From assembly GCF_001424945.1 (NCBI RefSeq), contig NZ_LMCW01000004.1, positions 1 through 64,000 of the forward strand: a stretch of DNA of 64,000 nucleotides, given 5' to 3'. The stretch's first letter is position 1. Each line of letters starts with the position of its first letter. The DNA comes from Rhizobium sp. Root1203. GTDB taxonomy: Bacteria > Pseudomonadota > Alphaproteobacteria > Rhizobiales > Rhizobiaceae. This document shows, in pieces, positions 34,712 to 43,081 of the stretch. The notes beneath the pieces are model-generated. The model saw nothing but the letters and a program-made list of their open reading frames with translations. It did not search any database and had not been told where the DNA came from. Made by a program: the position numbers and the translations under genes.

Positions 34712-34780
34712 GGCGGAAAGCTACGTCAAACGAGGCAGTTCGGCAAGGACATTGTGCGTCGCAGCGAAAGCGCCGGATTG

Positions 34781-35545
34781 CTAGTATCCCAGGCCTTCGC
34801 GCGCGATCAGGATGGCCGCGATCAGCGCCATTCCATACATGAAGGGATAAAAGATTGCCGGCTTCATCCGGCGCACGCACCAGGCCCCGGCGAAGGTCGC
34901 AAGCGGCGCCAGGGGCAGAAGCGTGGCCGCGGCCGCAAGATTCCGTGTGTCGAGCTGCCCGAGGGCAAAGTAGGGGACGAGCTTTATCGCGTTGAGAATG
35001 GCGAAGAAACGGACGCTGGTGCCGATGTATTCTCGCGGCTGCAGCTGCAGCGGCAGGGCGTAGATCTGAAACGGGGCACCTCCCGCATGCGCCACGAAGC
35101 TGCCGTAGCCGGACAGGCTTCCCCAGAGCGTTGCGAGACGCGGACGCTGTTTGTGCGGCGTCATCGCCCGCCCCGCGCCCGGGCCGAAATTGTTCCAGAA
35201 ATAGCGCAGGCAGAAGAGTACGGTGACGCCGCCGATGACGACGCGCAGCACGTTGCCTGGGACCAGTGCCGAGGTCGCCCAGCCGAGCGCGATGCCGAAG
35301 ATGGCACCCGGCAGCATGATCTTCAGCGTCGTCCAGTCGCCGTGCTTGCGCCAGATGACCAGCGAGATCATGTCCATGCAGACAAGGATCGGCAGAAGGA
35401 TCGCGGCGGCCTGAACCGGAGAGACGACAAGGGCCAGAAAGGGCAGCCCGATCAGCGACAGCGCGTCGCCCATGCCGCCTTTTGCCAGGCCGACGAGAAT
35501 GACGGCCGGAATGGCGGCGTAGTAAAATGAAAGGTCCATCGGCAT
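34781..35545 (-). CDS. TauE/SafE (TSUP) family permease
   Basis: 254 residues from ATG 35545, with seven or eight hydrophobic segments and the family's glycine-rich first loop (ILVGLAKGGMGDALSLIGLP). TSUP proteins move sulfite, sulfonates or other organic anions across the inner membrane. It is divergent from the ThiE-like gene and upstream of an ArsR-type regulator. The substrate cannot be read from sequence. Confidence 0.88.
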   Translation of the reverse strand: MPMDLSFYYAAIPAVILVGLAKGGMGDALSLIGLPFLALVVSPVQAAAILLPILVCMDMISLVIWRKHGDWTTLKIMLPGAIFGIALGWATSALVPGNVLRVVIGGVTVLFCLRYFWNNFGPGAGRAMTPHKQRPRLATLWGSLSGYGSFVAHAGGAPFQIYALPLQLQPREYIGTSVRFFAILNAIKLVPYFALGQLDTRNLAAAATLLPLAPLATFAGAWCVRRMKPAIFYPFMYGMALIAAILIAREGLGY

Positions 35546-35652
35546 GCTTTTGAAAGTCCTCCCTTGCCAGTCCCCTCTAACGGAATTACTCACACAGGAC
35601 GAGTGCGGATGGGCCAGGAAACTGTGAAATCCGCTGCAAATGGAAAGAGTTC

Positions 35653-36306
35653 ATGACCGAACCGCAAAATCGCTGCCGCCTAGTTCTGATCGTTCCCGAT
35701 ATTGCCGATGCCGATGAGCAGGCGAAGATCGTCGGCGATGCTCTCAAGGGCGGCGATGTCGCCTCGGTAATCGTGCCGCAATATGCATTGAACGACGGCG
35801 AGTTTCAGAAGCACGCCGAGAAGCTGGTTCCGATCATCCAGGACGCCGGCGCGGCAGCTTTGCTCGCGGGCGACAGCCGGGTCGTCGGGCGCACGAAGGC
35901 CGACGGATTGCATCTGACCGGTCCGGCCAGCGAAATCTCAGAAGCGATCGACAAGTATGCCGACAAGCTGATCGTCGGTGGCGGCAACGCCGCCGACAGG
36001 CACCATGCGCTCGAAATCGGCGAGGAACGCCCCGACTACATCTTCTTCGGCAAGCTCGAGGGCGACATCAAGCCGGAGGCGCATCCGAAAAACGTCGCCC
36101 TTGGCGAATGGTGGGCCTCGATGATCGAAATCCCCTGCATCGTCATGGGCGGCACGGATCCGGCCTCGGCCCTTGTGGTGGCGGAGAGCGGCGCCGAATT
36201 CGTCGCCTTGCGGCTTGCCGTATTCGCGGACCCGGCTCGAGCGCCGTCCGTCGTGGCCGAAGTCAACGCGCTGTTGGACGAAAAAGCGCCACGGTTTGAG
36301 GGTTGA
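35653..36306 (+). CDS. Thiamine phosphate synthase-like protein
   Basis: 217 residues of the ThiE TIM-barrel family: RLVLIVPDIADADEQ at the start, GRTKADGLHLTG in the diphosphate-binding region, and CIVMGGTDPASALVVAESGA near the C-terminus. True ThiE carries GxDGVHLGQxD; here it reads ADGLHLTGPAS, so residues that bind pyrophosphate differ and the protein may be a ThiE-like relative rather than the biosynthetic enzyme. No thi gene is next to it. It is followed after 10 bases by a Sel1 protein. Confidence 0.75.
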   Translation: MTEPQNRCRLVLIVPDIADADEQAKIVGDALKGGDVASVIVPQYALNDGEFQKHAEKLVPIIQDAGAAALLAGDSRVVGRTKADGLHLTGPASEISEAIDKYADKLIVGGGNAADRHHALEIGEERPDYIFFGKLEGDIKPEAHPKNVALGEWWASMIEIPCIVMGGTDPASALVVAESGAEFVALRLAVFADPARAPSVVAEVNALLDEKAPRFEG

Positions 36307-36316
36307 TATCGCGCTC

Positions 36317-37399
36317 ATGCCGATCCTGACCCGCCATTTGCGCCTTTCTCTCATCGCGACCGCCACGATTGTGGCAGCGCTTGCGCATAACGCATCGGCG
36401 CAAACGGTCGATAATGTCGTCACGCGTCCACTCGCCGGAGCGCCAGAAGCGCTCAAGTCGGGACGCCCTCAGACGGACGGTGCCGAACCATCGGCAGGTG
36501 TCGGCGTCTTTGAACGGATGGGTGCGAAGCTGCCCGACCTGCCTGCCGAGAAGGACTACAAGGGACCGGTCGACCAGGCCTATGGCGCCTACCAGCGCGG
36601 CTACTATCTGACGGCGATGGATATGGCATTGCCGCGTGCGCAGCTGGGCGACCCGGCGGCACAGACTCTCGTTGCCGAAATGCTTGCGTCCGGCCTTGGC
36701 GTCAAGCGCGATCCCAAGAATGCCGCCTTCTGGTACGGCAAGGCGGCGGAAGGCGGCGACGCGGCTGCCATGTTCAAGTACTCCCTGATCCTGATCGAGG
36801 GCAGGCTCGTCAAACGCGACAAGGCCAAGGCGGACGAGTACATGCGGAAGTCGGCCGATGCCGGCAATTCGTCGGCGCAGTTCAACTGGGCGCAGATCCT
36901 GACGGCTGACAATCCGGGCGACAAGGGATTGAAGCTGGCGCTGCCTTACTATGAAAAGTCCGCCGAGCAGGGGGTCGCCGACGCGCAATATGCCGTGGCC
37001 GAGATCTATTCGGCGCTTCCCGATCTGCCGGCTGAGAAAAAGCAGCTGGCGCGAGAGTGGATGGCGCGCGCCGCGCATGCTGGATTCGACACTGCTCAGG
37101 TCGATCTCGGTGTCTGGTTCGTCAACGGCACGAACGGCCCGCGCGATTTCGTCAGAGGTTTCCAATGGCTGCGCATAGCTGCCAACAGCGGCAACGTGGT
37201 GGCGCAGAACAAGCTGGCGCACCTCTACATCAATGCGCTCGGCACCAAGCCGGACCCGATCGAGGCCGCGAAATGGTATGTGCTGTCGCGCCGCGCCGGT
37301 CTACCGGATCCGGCGCTCGAGGATTTCTATCTCGGCATCGATGAACAACAGCAGAAGGCGGCAATCGATGCCGCCAACAAGTTCCGCCGGACGCGCTAG
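36317..37399 (+). CDS. Exported Sel1-repeat protein
   Basis: 360 residues with a signal peptide (LSLIATATIVAALAHNASAQ) and then several Sel1-like repeats with the AAxxGxxxAQ pattern, such as AAFWYGKAAEGGDAAAMFKY, DEYMRKSADAGNSSAQFNWA, LPYYEKSAEQGVADAQYAVA and FQWLRIAANSGNVVAQNKLA. These alpha-solenoids mediate protein contacts, often in cell-envelope or exopolysaccharide regulation. It starts 10 bases after the ThiE-like gene, so the two are probably co-transcribed. Confidence 0.88.
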   Translation: MPILTRHLRLSLIATATIVAALAHNASAQTVDNVVTRPLAGAPEALKSGRPQTDGAEPSAGVGVFERMGAKLPDLPAEKDYKGPVDQAYGAYQRGYYLTAMDMALPRAQLGDPAAQTLVAEMLASGLGVKRDPKNAAFWYGKAAEGGDAAAMFKYSLILIEGRLVKRDKAKADEYMRKSADAGNSSAQFNWAQILTADNPGDKGLKLALPYYEKSAEQGVADAQYAVAEIYSALPDLPAEKKQLAREWMARAAHAGFDTAQVDLGVWFVNGTNGPRDFVRGFQWLRIAANSGNVVAQNKLAHLYINALGTKPDPIEAAKWYVLSRRAGLPDPALEDFYLGIDEQQQKAAIDAANKFRRTR

Positions 37400-37408
37400 T
37401 CCTGGCGC

Positions 37409-39106
37409 TCAGGCCACGGCGCGTGCCGTTTTCACCGGCGCCGCCGTTTGGATTGCGGGAACGATGTCGCGGTGGACGGTTCGTTCCTGCGCCAGGGTGT
37501 AGAGCTTGAAGATCCTGCGATCGAGCGGCGCGACGATGTCGGCGAGATCGGAAATGTCGGCAATCTGCGCGCCGGCCATGTCTTCCAGCATGTCGGCACA
37601 GCCCGCGAGTGCGTCGCCGACGTCGCGCTGGATATCCAGCTTGCCGATCAGCAGGCCGATCTTTCCGGCCACCTCGCGGCCGTGCTCCGACAGAACCTTC
37701 AGTTCATTCCCGATGGTATCGGCCGTGGCCCTGATGTCCGCGACAGCGCCGGTGAGGTTCTCGCCGAGTCCGCCGGACATGACGCCTGTCGAAAGCGTCA
37801 CATTGCCGGCTGCGGCTTCCAGGGCCGGAAGACCGTTGACGATCGCGTCGGCGGACTCATCCAGCTTGCCTGCGAAAATGCGCAGCTCGGCGGTGACGAC
37901 GTTGATCGATTTGCCTTCCTCGCCGAGCCGGCTGCAGCGCAGGTTGGTGTTCAGTGCCATATAATGGATGTCGGTCTTGACGGCGCGAATGTTGCCGATC
38001 GATTCCAGCAGCTTGGCAGCGGTGTCGTGCGTCGCCTGACTGACCTGATCGACCTGCTGCGTCGCGCCGTCGACCTGCTGGGCGATCTCGTGGGCGGATG
38101 AAACGCTGGACTCCAAGGTGCCCAAGACGTTGCCTTCGCCTGGCCCCTTCATCTGGTCGCGGAGCCGCAGGATCTCCTGCGCGTCCTGATCGATGCTCGC
38201 GATTGTCGTGATGACGGTCTGCGAATCCCGGCGGAAATCCTTGCACATGTCGCTCATCTGCGCGGCTGTGAGATGATGGATGACGTTTTCCAGTCGCTTG
38301 CGTGCCTCGGCATCGAGGTTGCCGCCTTCCGGGCCGTCCAGAAAATCCTCCAACAGGGCAAACGTGCCTTGGACATGCGCGATGCGCTGGCGGGCGACGT
38401 CGCCGATCTGCAATGCCGTGAGCGTCGAGGCCAATTTGCCCTGGATGCCGCGAGCAATGTCGGAAACGTCGCGGACCATCGTTGCCAGGTGCTGACGGTG
38501 TTCGGCGATCTTGCGGGCTTCGTCCTGCAGGGCGCGTGCCACTTCCGGCACGGTCTCGGCGCAGCTTTTCGCCAGATTGGTGCCCGACGTCAGCGCCATC
38601 TTCACTTTTTTCTCCAGCCTGTCGAGATGGGCGGCGAATCCGTTGACTTCCTCGGTGCCGGAATAGATGCGCTCGAGGATTTCCTGCGCGAAGCCGGCAA
38701 ACTCGGGGAGCCCCGCTCCGGTGATCTTCACGGTCACTGCAAAGGTGCGCAGATAGCGCATCGTCTCCTGCATGTCGGCAACATGCTTGCGCAGCGAATA
38801 GCCGGTGCTGGCAAGCGACATCAGCGCGTCATGGCGCGCTTTCTCGGCACTCGGGAGATCGGCCAGGCTCTTGGCGGTCGAGCGCAGATCCGCGGCGGCG
38901 TCGCTGCCTTCGCCGATGCCCAGCGTGTTCGTGACATTGTCCAGCGAACTCAATAGCCGGTTGAGTCCGTCCGTCACAGAAAGCAGCGCCGTGCTGCCGT
39001 CCTGAAAACGCTGCTCCACCCGGCTGCGTGCAGCCTCCAATGTCTGTGCAATGGCCGATCCGGACGTCTGGAATGCGGTTGGTGCCGATGTCGCCCCGTT
39101 TTTCAC
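37409..39106 (-). CDS. Cytoplasmic chemoreceptor-like coiled-coil protein
   Basis: 565 residues from GTG 39106, five to six bases after AAGGAAA. There is no membrane segment or signal peptide. Long helical heptads run through the protein. A segment at about 430-460 (YMALNTNLRCSRLGEEGKSI, then NVVTAELRIFAGK) resembles the signalling hairpin of methyl-accepting chemotaxis proteins (ALNAAIEAARAGE then FAVVADEVR), but the glutamates used for methylation and CheA contact are largely changed. It may be a soluble receptor, a scaffold or a divergent remnant. No che gene is adjacent; a stator-like gene pair lies 1.3 kb away. Confidence 0.7.
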   Translation of the reverse strand: MKNGATSAPTAFQTSGSAIAQTLEAARSRVEQRFQDGSTALLSVTDGLNRLLSSLDNVTNTLGIGEGSDAAADLRSTAKSLADLPSAEKARHDALMSLASTGYSLRKHVADMQETMRYLRTFAVTVKITGAGLPEFAGFAQEILERIYSGTEEVNGFAAHLDRLEKKVKMALTSGTNLAKSCAETVPEVARALQDEARKIAEHRQHLATMVRDVSDIARGIQGKLASTLTALQIGDVARQRIAHVQGTFALLEDFLDGPEGGNLDAEARKRLENVIHHLTAAQMSDMCKDFRRDSQTVITTIASIDQDAQEILRLRDQMKGPGEGNVLGTLESSVSSAHEIAQQVDGATQQVDQVSQATHDTAAKLLESIGNIRAVKTDIHYMALNTNLRCSRLGEEGKSINVVTAELRIFAGKLDESADAIVNGLPALEAAAGNVTLSTGVMSGGLGENLTGAVADIRATADTIGNELKVLSEHGREVAGKIGLLIGKLDIQRDVGDALAGCADMLEDMAGAQIADISDLADIVAPLDRRIFKLYTLAQERTVHRDIVPAIQTAAPVKTARAVA

Positions 39107-39149
39107 GTTATTTCCTTTGTTTATAACATTGGCAGTTTCGGCTCTCGTT

Positions 39150-39452
39150 TTAGGGCGGCGTTGGAAACGACAGGTAAACGCGGACAGACTCGCCAATGTT
39201 GTCCTTAACGGAGCATGAAATTCCGAGCTCCGTCTGCGATATCGGCTTGTTGAGCAGGACGCGGCTCGATACAACTTTTGCGGGGCAGAGTTCAGGGAGA
39301 CTGGGATCGCCGCAATCGTATTTGGCGGCAGTTGTGACGAAGGTCGGCTTGGCATGCATAACCGTGACAGGAGCGACTTTGTCGCGGTCATCTCCCTGAC
39401 CTGCGGCAGCGCTCTTGAAATTTCCCTGATTTTGTGGTCTTGAAGCCGCCAA
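39150..39452 (-). CDS. Small protein of unknown function, possibly PilZ-like
   Basis: Up to 100 residues; the first codon is TTG and the true start may be the ATG at 39359. The composition (TFVTTAAKYDCGDPSLPELC, then AKVVSSRVLLNKPISQTELG, ending ESVRVYLSF) is protein-like. The last part recalls the closing strands of PilZ domains, but the RxxxR motif for cyclic di-GMP is absent. A competing frame in the same DNA gives an Arg/Ser-rich product and is less likely. Low confidence. Confidence 0.4.
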   Translation of the reverse strand: MAASRPQNQGNFKSAAAGQGDDRDKVAPVTVMHAKPTFVTTAAKYDCGDPSLPELCPAKVVSSRVLLNKPISQTELGISCSVKDNIGESVRVYLSFPTPP

Positions 39453-39542
39453 TCTTTATAGAGCGCTGCCTTCTTCGGCGATCAGGGACCTTCCCCGCCC
39501 TGACAGCGCATTCCGTTTACCCGTTCAAGGATAAGTGCCCAC

Positions 39543-40343
39543 ATGGCCCGTTCAGCTCTTCTCAATGTCATGGTTCAGGCTGCCATCAAGGCAGGAAAAT
39601 CGCTGGGGCGTGATTTCGGCGAAGTGCAGAACCTGCAGGTTTCCGTCAAGGGACCGGGCGATTTCGTCTCCAATGCCGATCGCAAGGCCGAGAAAATCGT
39701 CAAGGACGAGCTTCTGAAGGCACGTCCGACCTACGGCTTCCTCGGCGAGGAAGGCGAAGAGATCAAGGGCACCGATGGCGCGCATCGCTGGATCGTCGAC
39801 CCGCTCGACGGCACGACGAACTTCCTGCACGGCATTCCGCAGTTTGCGGTCTCGATCGCGCTTGAGCGCAACAACGAGATCGTCGCCGGCGTCGTGTTCA
39901 ACCCGGCCACCGACGAACTCTACACCGCCGAGCGCGGCGGCGGCGCTTTTCTCAACGACCGCCGTCTGCGCGTCGGGGCGCGTCGCGTTCTCTCGGATTC
40001 CGTGGTCGCCTGCGGCGTGCCGCATCTCGGGCGCGGCAATCACGGAAAGTTCCTCGTCGAGCTTCGCCACGTCATGGGTGAAGTGGCGGGCATTCGCCGC
40101 ATGGGCGCGGCGTCTCTGGACCTGGCTTACGTCGCTGCCGGCCGGTTCGACGGCTTCTGGGAAACGGGGCTCTCTGCCTGGGATATCGCTGCCGGCATCC
40201 TGCTGATCCGCGAAGCCGGCGGCTATGTGTCCGATTGGGATGGCGGCACCTCCATCCTCGAAACCGGCGGCGTCGTTGCCGGCAATGAGTACATTCAGAA
40301 GGCATTGCTGGAAGTGGCGAAACGCCCGGTTCCCAGCCGCTAA
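39543..40343 (+). CDS. suhB: Inositol monophosphatase family protein
   Basis: 266 residues. The metal-binding motifs are complete: GEEGEE (about 69-74), WIVDPLDGTTNFLHGI, and WETGLSAWDIAAG. It hydrolyses inositol-1-phosphate or related sugar phosphates; the SuhB type may also act in rRNA processing. Single gene, divergent from the small protein at 39150. Confidence 0.93.
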   Translation: MARSALLNVMVQAAIKAGKSLGRDFGEVQNLQVSVKGPGDFVSNADRKAEKIVKDELLKARPTYGFLGEEGEEIKGTDGAHRWIVDPLDGTTNFLHGIPQFAVSIALERNNEIVAGVVFNPATDELYTAERGGGAFLNDRRLRVGARRVLSDSVVACGVPHLGRGNHGKFLVELRHVMGEVAGIRRMGAASLDLAYVAAGRFDGFWETGLSAWDIAAGILLIREAGGYVSDWDGGTSILETGGVVAGNEYIQKALLEVAKRPVPSR

Positions 40344-40419
40344 ATCGCTGTTGTAAAGACACGGTTTTCTGTTCGATGTACTTCAATTCGGCGCAATGAT
40401 GCTCTAGTCTCCGGAGGCG

Positions 40420-41544
40420 ATGAAGCCGGAGGCTGCGGAATCTATGGAAAACGTGAATGTGGCGGAGTTCGGCTCGACCGAAAAACCCACGGGCAACTAT
40501 ACTTACAAACTCTCCAGTCCGATGCCGTTCCTGTGGACGATGGTCATGTTCCTGGTCATCGTCGGATTTATCGCCGCGATCCTGTTCCGGCAGGCACAGA
40601 CCGCCTTCATGCACAATCCGGGCCTCAACGGCCTTATTCTCGGCGTCCTCGGCGTCGGTATCATTCTCGTCTTCACGCATGTGCTGGCGCTTCGCCCCGA
40701 AGTGCGCTGGTTCAATTCCTTCCGCGCCGCAGGCAGCGCCGACAAGGTCAGTCGCGATCCCAAGCTGCTGGCGCCGATGCGCACCCTGCTCGGCAGCCGC
40801 AAGGCATCTGCCGGGCTTTCGACCGCGGCGTTCCGGTCCATCCTGGATTCGATCGCCAACCGGCTCGATGAATCGCGCGATGTCTCGCGCTACCTCATCG
40901 GACTCCTGGTGTTCCTCGGCCTGCTCGGCACGTTTTGGGGTCTCATCGGCACGATCAGCTCGATCAGCACAGTCATTCAGTCGCTCGATGCCGGTACAAA
41001 TGGCTCCTCCGATGTGCTCAGCGCCTTGAAGGAAGGACTGTCGACTCCGCTATCCGGCATGGGGCAGGCATTCTCGTCCTCGCTGCTCGGCCTTTCCGGC
41101 TCGCTTATTCTTGGCTTTCTCGATCTGCAGGCCGGCCGCGCCCAGAATCGCTTCTACGTTGAACTGGAGAACTGGCTCTCGTCGGTCACCGATCTCGGTT
41201 CCGATACGTCGGTCCCGGCAATCGGCTCAGGCTCCGGCATTTCGCCTGAAGAAATCCGTGCGCTCTCCGACTATCTGCGCAAGTCCGCGGAAGACGGCGG
41301 GGCGGGCAGCCAGCGGTCGGTGGCGGCCATGGCAAACCTTGCCGAGGGCATTCAGGGTCTCGTCAAGAACATGCGCAACGAACAGCAGATGCTGCGCGAC
41401 TGGATCGAAGCGCAGCAGGACGAGGCCAAGGCAATGCGTCGCACGCTCGACCGGCTTGCCGAGCGGGTCGGATCGCAGGAACGGCAAGCATCGGCCGAAC
41501 GCAGCCAACGCGTGCCGCAGACCGAGAAGAGCGAGGGCAAGTAA
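40420..41544 (+). CDS. MotA/ExbB-like stator subunit, non-flagellar
   Basis: 374 residues. Four hydrophobic segments: about 36-58 (FLWTMVMFLVIVGFIAAILF), 69-91 (LILGVLGVGIILVFTHVLAL), 160-183 (YLIGLLVFLGLLGTFWGLIG) and 215-236 (GQAFSSSLLGLSGSLILGFL). The third holds the GTFWGLIGT motif seen in MotA/TolQ/ExbB pores. A long coiled-coil tail (about 275-374) follows. No flagellar genes are near. The next gene begins three bases after this one ends and encodes a MotB-like partner, so together they should form an ion-driven motor or force-transducing complex in the inner membrane. Confidence 0.82.
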   Translation: MKPEAAESMENVNVAEFGSTEKPTGNYTYKLSSPMPFLWTMVMFLVIVGFIAAILFRQAQTAFMHNPGLNGLILGVLGVGIILVFTHVLALRPEVRWFNSFRAAGSADKVSRDPKLLAPMRTLLGSRKASAGLSTAAFRSILDSIANRLDESRDVSRYLIGLLVFLGLLGTFWGLIGTISSISTVIQSLDAGTNGSSDVLSALKEGLSTPLSGMGQAFSSSLLGLSGSLILGFLDLQAGRAQNRFYVELENWLSSVTDLGSDTSVPAIGSGSGISPEEIRALSDYLRKSAEDGGAGSQRSVAAMANLAEGIQGLVKNMRNEQQMLRDWIEAQQDEAKAMRRTLDRLAERVGSQERQASAERSQRVPQTEKSEGK

Positions 41545-41547
41545 GCC

Positions 41548-42579
41548 ATGGCTCTTGGCCGCAACCGTCGCCGCGAACGCGCGGTGGACTATTGGCCGGG
41601 TTTCGTCGACGCCCTGTCGACGCTCCTGATCGCCGTCATGTTCCTGCTCACGGTCTTCGTTGTCGGGCAGTTCATCCTCAGCCGAGAGATTACCGGTCGC
41701 GACGAGGTGCTGACGCGACTGAACAGCCAGATCAACGAACTGACGCAGCTCCTTGCGCTCGAGAAGGGAAGCAAGCAGGACCTTGAGGACAGCGTCGCCA
41801 ACCTGCAGGCGTCGCTGGCGTCCGCCGAAAGCGAACGCTCCCGCCTGCAATCGCTTCTGTCCGCCGGATCGGGCGGCCAGGATCTGGCACAGCAGCGGAT
41901 CGGCAGCCTGTCGAAGGAACTCGACGAGCAGAAACAGACGAGCGAGCGGGCGATGAGCCAGGTCGAACTGCTGAACCAGCAGATTGCCGCCCTGCGCAGC
42001 CAGATCGCCGCGATCGAAGTCGCTCTCCAGGCCTCGGAGCAGAAGGATCAGACGTCGCAGACGAAGATCGCCGATCTGGGTCGGCGTCTCAACGTCGCGC
42101 TGGCGCAGCGGGTGCAGGAGCTGAACCGCTATCGTTCGGACTTCTTCGGAAGGCTGCGCGAGATCCTCTCCGACCGCGAAAACATTCGCATCGTCGGCGA
42201 CCGGTTCGTCTTCCAGTCCGAAGTGCTGTTCCCATCCGGCGGGGCTGATCTCAATCCGGACGGGCAAACCGAGATGGCGAAGCTCGCCGCCGCTCTTCTC
42301 GACGTTGCCAAGGAAATCCCGCCGGAAATCAACTGGGTGCTCCGCGTCGACGGCCATACCGACAACGTGCCGCTCGCCGGAACCGGGAAATTTTCTGACA
42401 ACTGGCAGCTTTCGTCGGCTCGCGCGATCTCGGTGGTGAAGTTCCTGATTTCTCAGGGCGTGCCTGCCGATCGTCTGGTGGCTGCCGGTTTCGGCGAGTT
42501 TCAGCCGATCGCGCCGGGCGAGACGCCCGAGGCACGTGCAACGAACCGGCGTATCGAACTCAAGCTGACCGAGAAGTGA
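41548..42579 (+). CDS. MotB/OmpA-like stator subunit, non-flagellar
   Basis: 343 residues. A single membrane helix (VDALSTLLIAVMFLLTVFVV at 19-38) carries Asp20, at the position of the ion-binding Asp of MotB. Then comes a long coiled coil (about 45-190; far longer than in MotB) and an OmpA-like peptidoglycan-binding domain (VDGHTDNVPL, NWQLSSARA, RATNRRIEL). The geometry suggests a complex anchored to the cell wall across a large periplasmic gap. It pairs with the gene just upstream. Confidence 0.85.
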   Translation: MALGRNRRRERAVDYWPGFVDALSTLLIAVMFLLTVFVVGQFILSREITGRDEVLTRLNSQINELTQLLALEKGSKQDLEDSVANLQASLASAESERSRLQSLLSAGSGGQDLAQQRIGSLSKELDEQKQTSERAMSQVELLNQQIAALRSQIAAIEVALQASEQKDQTSQTKIADLGRRLNVALAQRVQELNRYRSDFFGRLREILSDRENIRIVGDRFVFQSEVLFPSGGADLNPDGQTEMAKLAAALLDVAKEIPPEINWVLRVDGHTDNVPLAGTGKFSDNWQLSSARAISVVKFLISQGVPADRLVAAGFGEFQPIAPGETPEARATNRRIELKLTEK

Positions 42580-42696
42580 TCGGGCGCATCGTGCGCCGGT
42601 GAATTTCCAGGCCACGCCTTGGGCCGGCTGGCAGGTGCCGGTTAGCGCAGTGAATCCGGCCGACGGCAGAGCAGCGCGACCCAGGTTCGATTGGCG

Positions 42697-42719
42697 AGGC
42701 GGCGCTCGAGGCGCCGCCT
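42697..42719. terminator. Bidirectional hairpin between the stator pair and the DUF1508 gene
   Basis: AGGCGGCGC and GCGCCGCCT form a nine-base perfect stem with a five-base loop, in the convergent gap between genes at 42579 and 42728. A short ATCCTTTTC follows on the plus side. Confidence 0.6.
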
Positions 42720-42727
42720 GATCCTTT

Positions 42728-42916
42728 TCAGGAGGATGCCTTCGTCGTGTCGTCGACTTCTGCACCGGGAGCGTTCTTCTTGATGGATTCGATTGCGCTC
42801 AGAGCCGATGCCTTGGCCTTGTAGCCTTCGGAGCTGAACATCGTTTCGCCGTTCGAGGCTTTGAAACGGAATCGGAACTCGCTTGCCTTGTCCTTATAAA
42901 CTTCGAACTTATACAT
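42728..42916 (-). CDS. DUF1508 (YegP-like) small protein
   Basis: 62 residues: YKFEVYKDKASEFRFRFKAS, NGETMFSSEGYKAKASALSA, IESIKKNAP. One copy of the DUF1508 repeat (members have one or two). It is a small beta-alpha protein of unknown function, often stress-linked. Standalone gene between convergent and divergent neighbours. Confidence 0.9.
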   Translation of the reverse strand: MYKFEVYKDKASEFRFRFKASNGETMFSSEGYKAKASALSAIESIKKNAPGAEVDDTTKASS

Positions 42917-43081
42917 CGATTTTGTCTCCCGGAATCAGGATGTTGATCAATCAGCAAGCGCAGCCTAAAACAAAAAACACAACTATTCCATCGGGATATT
43001 TAAGTCTTTTGCAACCCACCGTCAGGGCGCGACCGGCTGTGGGGGCTTGCGGCTCCGGCAGACATCAGCCATGCGGCCGCG

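Noticed and set aside
40420-42579. Possible Zorya-type (ZorAB) phage defence system
   Set aside because: The MotA/MotB-like pair and long coils recall ZorA/ZorB, but no ZorC, ZorD or ZorE helicase/nuclease gene is near, and the neighbours are housekeeping genes.
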